A stretch of 64,000 bases of DNA from Xestospongia bergquistia. Lineage: Eukaryota > Porifera > Demospongiae > Haplosclerida > Petrosiidae. The notes beneath the pieces are model-generated. The model was not told the DNA's origin. It ran no database searches and was given only the letters and a program-made list of their open reading frames with translations. Shown here in pieces: positions 55,024-64,000 of this stretch; within the stretch, counting starts at the first letter, position 1, and each line of letters opens with the position of its first letter. The translations under genes were made by a program, and so were the position numbers. The stretch is taken from the NCBI GenBank assembly GCA_963965975.1, contig OZ014415.1:6391001-6455000 (forward strand), read 5' to 3'.

Positions 55024-55978
55024 TCATTTAACATAGATTTCATAGTACCCAACAGGAGAATCTTCATTTGTTGTCGGTTCATCTCCACAAACCCTCAACT
55101 CTATGTAGTCAGTAGTAGGAGTAAGCAAGGTCTTATGGAACCATGGTAGACCAGGAGCTTGACAACAGGCCTTCTCTATCAGTCCACACTGCTTACCATC
55201 CCAGAGTGGATCAGTATACAAAACATTATATTCCCAAAAGTTATTAGGTTACTCGGTTACTCCATTGGCATCAAAAGAATTTTCTTGTAGAGAAGCCATA
55301 AATGTCCAGATGTGTTGGCGAGGGTTTCCACGAGTGATGCTAACGCCATCCACATAGGCTGCATTAAAGCCATAGTTAGCACCAGAACGAGAATGAATAG
55401 CATCAGGGTTTCCATACTCATAGCCAATAACTCGACCACACACTTGGGAGTAGTCAATATTGTATGATGGGAATTTGACAGATTGACAATAACCACCTGG
55501 CGACGATGGTGGTCGTCCACATGCTCTTGTTCCATTCTCATCATACAGTCCAAATCCAGGTGGACATTCCTCTTTGGAGTCAGACATGTTCAAGTAAGCT
55601 ACTCTCATCCATCCTCCACCAGAATTACACAGTGGCTCCATTTTACAGAAGACTTGACGAACATGGCCGTTTACATCAGCTATAAAGTAATAGTCTGAAG
55701 GACTGTCAGGCCATTTGGTCTTGATCTCTTCACAAGTATGGAGAAGAGAAGAAGGAGGATAAGGACTTGAATTATTTGCTAACTGTGACATTATCTGATC
55801 GAGTTTGGTTGTGATTTCATTCATCTTGTCTTTGATTTGTTTGTTGTCATGACACTCCTGTGTAAATAAAGGAAACGGATAGACATATGTACCAACAGCT
55901 TCCTGTGCTACAACTACAATTGTTAGTCTGAACACGAACTATGGTATAACCCAAAACCAGGACTATTAGAAATAGCAT
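55024..55978 (-). pseudogene. Secreted fibrinogen-like protein, with a frame break and an in-frame TAA
   Basis: From the ATG at 55978 the frame gives a signal peptide (MLFLIVLVLGYTIVRVQ) followed by NNCSCSTGSC. The body of the protein (ECHDNKQIKDKMNEITTKLD and onward to 55252) is in another frame, so a one-base change or an unrecognised intron near 55890 is needed. The body has a short coiled coil, then a fibrinogen-like subdomain (CNSGGGWMRVAYLNMSDS, CPPGFGLYDENGTRACGRPP, YVDGVSITRGNPRQHIWTFM). A TAA at 55251-55249 interrupts it; the same frame then continues with YTDPLWDGKQCG and ELRVCGDEPTTNEDSPVGYY to a TGA at 55026-55024. The Cys-Pro-Cys segment that I recall between these halves in related proteins is missing. 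It belongs to a secreted family expanded in sponges and cnidarians, possibly lectin-like. The lesions suggest a young pseudogene. Confidence 0.7.
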
Positions 55979-57080
55979 TTCTCTCAGTGATTTCTTCAGA
56001 GATAGATCAAAGGACAATGAATTGTAGTGCAGTGCTTGTTATACTGAGTTCTTTTATAAGCTGACATTAACAACATGTTTGTGACTAAGGTCAGGTAAGG
56101 TCAGGGAAAGTTTATGGAAGATCTTTTGAATAAGTAGTGAGGTGAATGTTAAGAATATTGTTCTGTTATGAGAAAGTACAGAATATGAAAACATTTTGTC
56201 AATAGAAAGGTTAAAGTTTGTAATCATCTATCATGATCAGTATCATACCACAAAGCATGCTTTAATTGTATTTTTTCTTTCATATATAACTTTGCTAAAG
56301 AAAAACTACATATTAATATTGTTCAATTAATAGCATTGATTATGGAGAAAAAATTATTAGCATCAGAATTAAGCCAGTTATATGTAACACCCATCAACCA
56401 TTAACCCTCACCACCCAACATGTGGGTGAGGATTGCAGTACACATGTGTGATACAATGCATTGTACTTAGAACTCCTCCAGGCAATGGAAATGTGAGGGT
56501 GTATGGGATGAACAACAGAAGAGGATATGGTAGACAAGAAATGAGAGAGAGAAGGAGTAGAAAAAGGTAGCTGACAATCATTTAGTAAATTTTAATAAAT
56601 CAAATTTGCAGATTTGTCTTTAAAAGAAAAAAAGAAAAAGTCGTTGTTGTGTTGAGTAGAATAAACTAACTCAACTTGTACTCAGTATCCAAGATTCTGT
56701 GTTAGAGATGAACTACTGCTCCGGCTACTAGGCAGCACTCACTAGTTATATATACTTAATGCATGATTACCCTCAGATGAGGTAATCCTGGCTGGAGCAT
56801 TGCCTCTCACTCTGATGGAATACTTAATAGGGCGGGACACACTTCGTCCTATGTCTTCTCTCTTGTTACTTTTGAGTGCCTTGTACCTTTGATAGTAACA
56901 AACACCCACATAATTATATTTCCACTAAATAATATATTGTTTCTTTTTTAAGTAATGACATTATGCAATAAAGTAACATACATTTATTAAGTGAAATGAT
57001 AAAATTAAAGGCAGAACATTATTTGTTACTAAAACATTGTGATATAATTATTATTATTATTGTCGTCAAATTAATAGCCA
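55979..57080. other. Spacer with a short conserved open frame of unknown status
   Basis: The spacer separates the fibrinogen-like gene from the truncated CIMAP2-like copy. A minus-strand stretch at about 56890-56740 (RYKALKSNKREDIGRSVSRP, RGNAPARITSSEGNHAL) is retained in the second copy at 61396-61213 with a different C-terminus. It may be an exon of an unrecognised transcript or 3' UTR sequence; I cannot place it in a gene. Confidence 0.35.
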
Positions 57081-57731
57081 TTAACAAGGAGCTTCTACAG
57101 GGAGGAGAAATAGACGATGTCCCTCAGAAATATGTTTTGGATGAATTCTCTCCCTTAAGAGTCTCTCATGGGGCGAGTCCACATCAGGTGGAAGACGAGG
57201 TATCCCAGATTGGAACACACTCTTATTACCATTGATATGTCGGTATTTACTCCAACGATCAATGTCATATTGTCCAGCACCTACTGGATTCTAACAAAGA
57301 AAGTTAGCAGTAAAGGAAATCAGAGAGAGAAGTGGAATGCATAGATGGATTATTAGATGGATGAACAGAGATGGATTATATAGAGTTATTCACATTGTTG
57401 TACTACATGTGATGAGTATTTTAGACAAGAAATTTATGAATCTCAATAAGTAGATGATACCATAAAGTGACAGAGAAGTGAATTAGGGAAGTGAAAAGGC
57501 ATTGGAGTAGACAAATCATAATATAAGTGGTACTCACAATGTTCTTTTTCAAGAGTTTGTTGAAGTGTTGAGCTGCAGAGTTAAAGTGGACTCTTCCTGG
57601 AACTGAGTTAACTCTTGGTTTACCAGTATCATAGTATCCAGGACCTGGATCAGTCTATGAGGAAGAAATATGTGATATAATATGTACTATGTGTAGTATA
57701 TACCTTCTTTCTAGGCCATTGACTAAGAGTA
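57081..57731 (-). pseudogene. 5'-truncated duplicate of the CIMAP2-like gene (last two exons)
   Basis: Exons at about 57656-57540 (DPGPGYYDTGKPRVNSVPGR) and 57290-57081 (NPVGAGQYDIDRWSKYRHIN to VEAPC and stop) are open and nearly identical to the last two exons of the full gene at 61588-63898. A stub of the preceding exon (STLSQWPRK) is cut by the duplication breakpoint at about 57731. No promoter or start is present. Confidence 0.85.
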
Positions 57732-57778
57732 CTCTATTTGTTTTGAAATTTTTATCTTAATTTTATCTTTGACAAAAA

Positions 57779-58021
57779 ATGACCTTGTTATGTACATGTG
57801 GTTGGTTCTTCTGTCATCTTGTTTGTCTCAGCAGATATGATTATCACAATAGAGTAGAACTTGATATCAGATGGATTCAAAAACTATCTCAACTCATACA
57901 TATATTTTTCAGAGTATTTGGTTACTACTCTCTGCTAGTAATCATCACCTCATTCACTACAGTAAGTTTAGTAGCATTAGAAATACTTTCAGTCATAATA
58001 TTACCACTTATGAACAGCTGA
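57779..58021 (+). pseudogene. Orphan plus-strand hydrophobic exon at the duplication boundary
   Basis: An open frame follows an acceptor-like tctcagcag and reads YDYHNRVELDIRWIQKLSQL, then a hydrophobic stretch (YYSLLVIITSFTTVSLVALE) and LPLMNS with a stop. Copy A keeps the first 20 residues (52610-52670) but lacks about 135 bp. No neighbouring exon is found. It may be an exon of a lost membrane-protein gene. Confidence 0.35.
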
Positions 58022-58264
58022 CAGGTTGCCAAAATAATTAGTTTATTCAAAAAACATTCTTGGTTGGTGAATATGTTTTAAGCAAATGTCATTACAATAT
58101 AATACTGTAATTATTATAACTAAATATTAATTATATTATAATACTTCATAACTACATATATATATTTGTAACAGAGTATTAAAACTAAAAAATACTAAAT
58201 TATTTCTAAAGCTAAAACACACACATAATAAAGGGCATATACAATCCTTCAATATCATATAGCA

Positions 58265-59009
58265 TTAAATGTAGTTGTTCTCATTTTTGGCAAAATCACT
58301 TAGTGGGTGCTCCAATAATCGTTTTGTTACACGCTCCTTAACAGATATAGCTAACATAATAGCAGATATAGTATGGAATTGAATATAGGTGGAAACAAAC
58401 CATCCCTATAAGAAGTATACAAAAGTCAATCAAACGTTGTAATGAAAGAGATATACATATATAATTGTATTAAATGTGGTATTGTAATTAAGTAATAACA
58501 ATATTTGTTAATAATATAGTACTTGGTATTGAGTAATTGGTTAATAGGTGATAATAAATATCACAAAGTTACAATCAACTTTGTTAGGATTCTTAGACAG
58601 TTCATAGCTTATGTTATGCCCTACATTCCATATGCTTTAATACTTACAAAATCTACAAAGAGCAATGTGATAATAATTGCTATAAGTGTTGCTGTTTGTC
58701 CTTCAGTTTGATTAGAGACAGCATCACCATATATAATCCACAACCAACCAAGAAGGAAACTACCAACTACACCACCAACGAAAACATTCATTAAAAAGGT
58801 ACTGATAATATAGTCCTATAATAAGAAATAAATAAATTATTATTATCAACAAATGCATGTTTGTTTGATCTTTATGGTTTTTGTATAATATGTGACCTGA
58901 TTTGCGATAAGTGATCACTTTTTTCAAAACATTTGTTATATGATCTGTGAAATGGAACTACCGTTAAAACCTCAAAAACAGTTTTGTATACATAATTACC
59001 ACGAATAGT

Positions 59010-59056
<47 letters not shown>

Positions 59057-60177
59057 ATAGTGTGATTGAAGCTTTAGAAGTTTATGGTGAACTAGACCAC
59101 TAACTACCCACAGTATTTATATCACTAAACACATTTATGGTGATCTGGATCATTTACTCCTGTTTCATTTACTCTGTTTTTCTTTAGTCTAATTTACAAA
59201 GTGGTCAGTATTTCTAAGAATACTGAAACTAACAATTTATTGATAGCAACAAATAAATTATTTCAATGTACAACAACTATAGTTGATACTTTGATAACAT
59301 ATTTCAACTCACCATATTACAAAACCATTTTGAACTGGAGAAACTAGCTTTGGTCAATCGTATTGCAATGATAATCACTTCATATATTATTCCCAGTAGA
59401 AGTAATCCTAAATAAATACCTCCAAATATGTTCAAAGACCTTTGGAGGAAATTACGACCTAAACCAAACATATTGAGATCAGCTGTACAGCTGACAACTT
59501 CAGTTGTATTTTGGATATCACTATCTGCATCAATTGTACAGTTGAGAATTCGATTTGTTGGTAATTGTTGAGCAGTTGAGGAGTTGTTAATACCAACAAT
59601 TCCTGCCAAGATTCCAATAGTGACAACTAAAGAGAACTAGAAAGAAAAGATTTGTTAGTAAATTAACTATGAATAAAATTATTATATAATAATGCTAGAA
59701 GCTGGGTGTAATTTATAGCTCAGCAAATTTGCTACTGTCTTCCTGACACCTTATACTTTCCCTTAGCCTGCTACTGTTGCTTTAAGATATTGATTAGTAC
59801 CTAGTTTTATCAGAAAGACAAGTCCACTCTCAAGAGTTAATTGATTCAAAGGTGACAGTAACAAGCTAGTGGCTCATCCACCACCTGGTAGATTAATAAT
59901 TACTAATTTATATCATACACAAAGAAATTAGATTGGATATTATGTACATGTATACTTCCAGTAAAATACAAAATATACAGTTGATATAATATACATATTA
60001 ACTGGCTTACAATGCAGAAGACCCGAACAAAAATTTCGCTCCTGTAACTTGTCTTGTCGAATAAAACATTACGTCCAGAAAGTCTAGCGTACTCTGAACT
60101 GTATAGCAAGCAATAAAACTATATTATAAAGGGAATTGCATACAATAATAATACCTATGAGAGTTTGGGTCAGCCAT
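58265..60177 (-). CDS. Predicted four-transmembrane protein, copy B (247 aa)
   Basis: Exons 60177-60155, 60098-60011, 59636-59313, 58815-58648 and 58405-58265 have the same lengths and phases as copy A and are free of stops. The start is MADPNSH. Differences are mostly conservative substitutions, for example GNI to AII near the fourth membrane segment and loss of one sequon-proximal residue. Keeping an intact 247-aa frame after duplication suggests selection or a very recent event. The function is not recognised. Intron 3, between 58816 and 59312, contains the (TA)n tract. Confidence 0.75.
59016..59053. repeat. (TA)n microsatellite in intron 3 of four-TM copy B
   Basis: An uninterrupted TA run of about 38 bp is absent from the equivalent place in copy A, so it arose after the duplication. 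Confidence 0.9.
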
Positions 60178-60488
60178 AGAACACAGCTAATAGACCTTGA
60201 GCAGTTAAGTTGCATGTGATGTAGTGTAGTTTATTTTAAGCCACTGCCCACTCAAATAATTATGTTTTTTTTTTTCATAGTAGTACAAACAACTAACATA
60301 AGTAGTTTATTTAAAGGTCCAAAAGGAAAACACTGAAGATAAAAGTTATAACAACATTTCAGTGTGTATTATATATCCTTTTTCAATTTCATTTAACAGT
60401 AGTTTATAAATTTATAATACAAAAGCAAAGAAAACTTATAGATAACATCTCATTGTATATTTATCTTTTTCCAATTTCATTTAACATA
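60178..60488. other. Interval between four-TM copy B and the fibrinogen-like remnant
   Basis: AT-rich, with a poly-T run near 60267 and a partial internal repeat: sequence around 60350-60405 and 60415-60490 shares ttcatttaaca and neighbouring words. No coding signal. Confidence 0.4.
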
Positions 60489-60619
60489 CATTTCATAGTA
60501 CCCAACAAGAGAATCTTCATTTGTTGTCGATTCATCTCCACAAACCCTCAACTCTATGTAGTCAGTAGTAGGAGTAAGCAAGGTCTTATGGAACCATGGT
60601 AGACCAGGAGCTTGACAAC
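60489..60619 (-). pseudogene. C-terminal remnant of the second fibrinogen-like copy
   Basis: Only the last 44 or so codons (from about QAPGLPWFHKTLLTPTTDYI) remain. At about 60619 the sequence jumps to upstream flank equivalent to about 56107 in copy A, so the signal peptide, coiled coil and fibrinogen-like core are deleted. Confidence 0.9.
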
Positions 60620-61587
60620 AAGTTTATGGAAGAGCTTTTGAATAAGTAGTGAGGTGAATGTTAAGAATATTGTTCTGTTATGAGAAAGTACAGAATATGA
60701 AAACATTTTGTCAATAGAAAGGTTAAAGTTTGTAATCATCTATCATGATCAGTATCATACCACAAAGCATGCTTTAATTGTATTTTTTCTTTCATATATA
60801 ACTTTGCTAAAGAAAAACTACATATTAATATTGTTCAATTAATAGCATTGATTATAGAGAAAAAGTATTAGCATCAGAATTAAGCCAGTTATATGTAACA
60901 CCCATCAACCATTAACCCTCACCACCCAACATGTGGGTGAGGATTGCAGTACACATGTGTGATACAATGCATTGTACTTAGAACTCCTCAAGGCAATGGA
61001 AATGTGAGGGTGTATGGGATGAACAACAGAAGAGGATATGGTAGACAAGAAATGAGAGAGAGAAGGAGTAGAAAAGGGTAGCTGACAATCATTTAATAAA
61101 TTTTAATAAATCAAAATTGCCGTTTTGTCTTTAAAAGAAAAAAAGAAAAAGTCATTATTGTGTTGAGCAGAATAAACTAACTCAACTTGTACTCAGTATC
61201 CAAGATTCTGTGTTAGAGGTGAACTACCGCTCTGGCTACTAGGCAGCACTCACTAGTTATACGTAATGCATGATTACCCTCAGATGAGGTAATCCTGGCT
61301 GGAGCATTGCCCCTCATTCTGATGGAATACTTAATAGGGCGGGACACACTTCGTCCTATGTCTTCTCTCTTGTTACTTTTGAGTGCCTTGTACCTTTGAT
61401 AGTAACAAACACCCACATAATTATATTTCCACTTAATAATATATTGTTTCCTTTTTAAGTAATGACATTATGCAATAAAGTAACATATATTTATTAAGTG
61501 AAATGATAAGATTAAAGGCAGAACATTATTTGTTACTAAAACATTGTGATATAATTATTATTATTATTGTCGTCAAATTAATAGCCA
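60620..61587. other. Spacer equivalent to 56107-57080
   Basis: Closely matches the copy-A spacer, including the conserved minus-strand frame at 61396-61213 (SNKREDIGRSVSRPIKYSIR). No gene is assigned. Confidence 0.45.
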
Positions 61588-63898
<2,311 letters not shown>

Positions 63899-64000
63899 CT
63901 ATCAGAGAAACTAAGAATAAAGTACATGTCTGTCTGCATGCTTGCCTATACTTGTACATATGACCAGCTATATACCTATATGTCCATCTATTCTCCAATT
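63899..64000 (-). other. Intron of the CIMAP2-like gene at the window edge
   Basis: The first visible exon opens after an acceptor at 63899-63900 in phase 0 and begins within a PG-rich repeat, so earlier exons must lie beyond 64000. Confidence 0.6.

Larger units (their letters stand above)
52524..57728. repeat. Segmental tandem duplication, copy A
   Basis: This matches 57739-62240 in order and orientation: propeller-free plus-strand relic, four-TM gene, fibrinogen-like gene, spacer, and the last two CIMAP2-like exons. It ends inside a CIMAP2-like exon (shared ggccattgactaagagtact), which marks the breakpoint. Confidence 0.9.

Noticed and set aside
56996-57235. Plus-strand open frame, repeated at 61503-61742
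   Set aside because: It lies antisense to the last CIMAP2-like exon, which has PG-repeat similarity and correct splice phase.

Overview
The window is eukaryotic, AT-rich DNA. Coding sequence lies in multi-exon genes with GT-AG introns, many of them 35-400 bp long. I find no bacterial operon structure, rRNA, tRNA or CRISPR. A Vasa-type germline helicase, Death-domain mosaic proteins, a secreted fibrinogen-like family I know from sponges and cnidarians, and a sperm-tail (CIMAP2/LEXM-type) gene suggest an early-branching animal. A demosponge such as Amphimedon is my best guess; this is inference, not a database result.

Layout. 1-620 (-): ambiguous fragment of a secreted protein with a serine-protease-like motif. 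2527-4600 (-): a gene of unknown function with at least 17 exons, ten of them a run of phase-0 exons of 12-72 nt that encode a Lys/Ser-rich linker. 5451-42463 (+): a tandem array of six paralogues (K1-K6). Five encode Kelch propeller, Gln-rich coiled coil and TKL-like kinase. The third (K3) keeps the Kelch part but ends in a Death domain instead of a kinase. Between copies lie two decayed kinase-exon relics, a decayed 5' copy of the neighbouring vasa gene, a beta-propeller-like relic, two copies of a TA-flanked MITE and a hAT remnant. 42865-48341 (+): vasa, 12 exons, 742 aa, with a FLYWCH-type transposon fragment inside its last intron. 48779-52468 (+): Death, CARD-like, conserved alpha-helical, coiled-coil and LRR mosaic gene with one in-frame TAA. 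52.5-62.2 kb: a tandem segmental duplication of about 5 kb carrying, on the minus strand, a four-TM protein gene (both copies intact), a fibrinogen-like secreted protein gene (copy 1 damaged, copy 2 mostly deleted) and the CIMAP2-like gene (copy 1 truncated to two exons, copy 2 apparently functional and running to the right edge).

How the genes may work together. The array looks like a rapidly evolving cytosolic family with a Kelch recognition module, a coiled coil of variable length made from 21-bp in-frame repeats, and a C-terminal effector that is a kinase in five copies and a Death domain in one. RIPK and IRAK proteins combine the same two signalling modules, and an unrelated Death/CARD/LRR gene lies 6 kb downstream of the array. 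A role in innate-immune, self-recognition or stress signalling is therefore an attractive hypothesis. Exon coordinates and phases were worked out by hand; every complete model closes in frame unless an interruption is stated.
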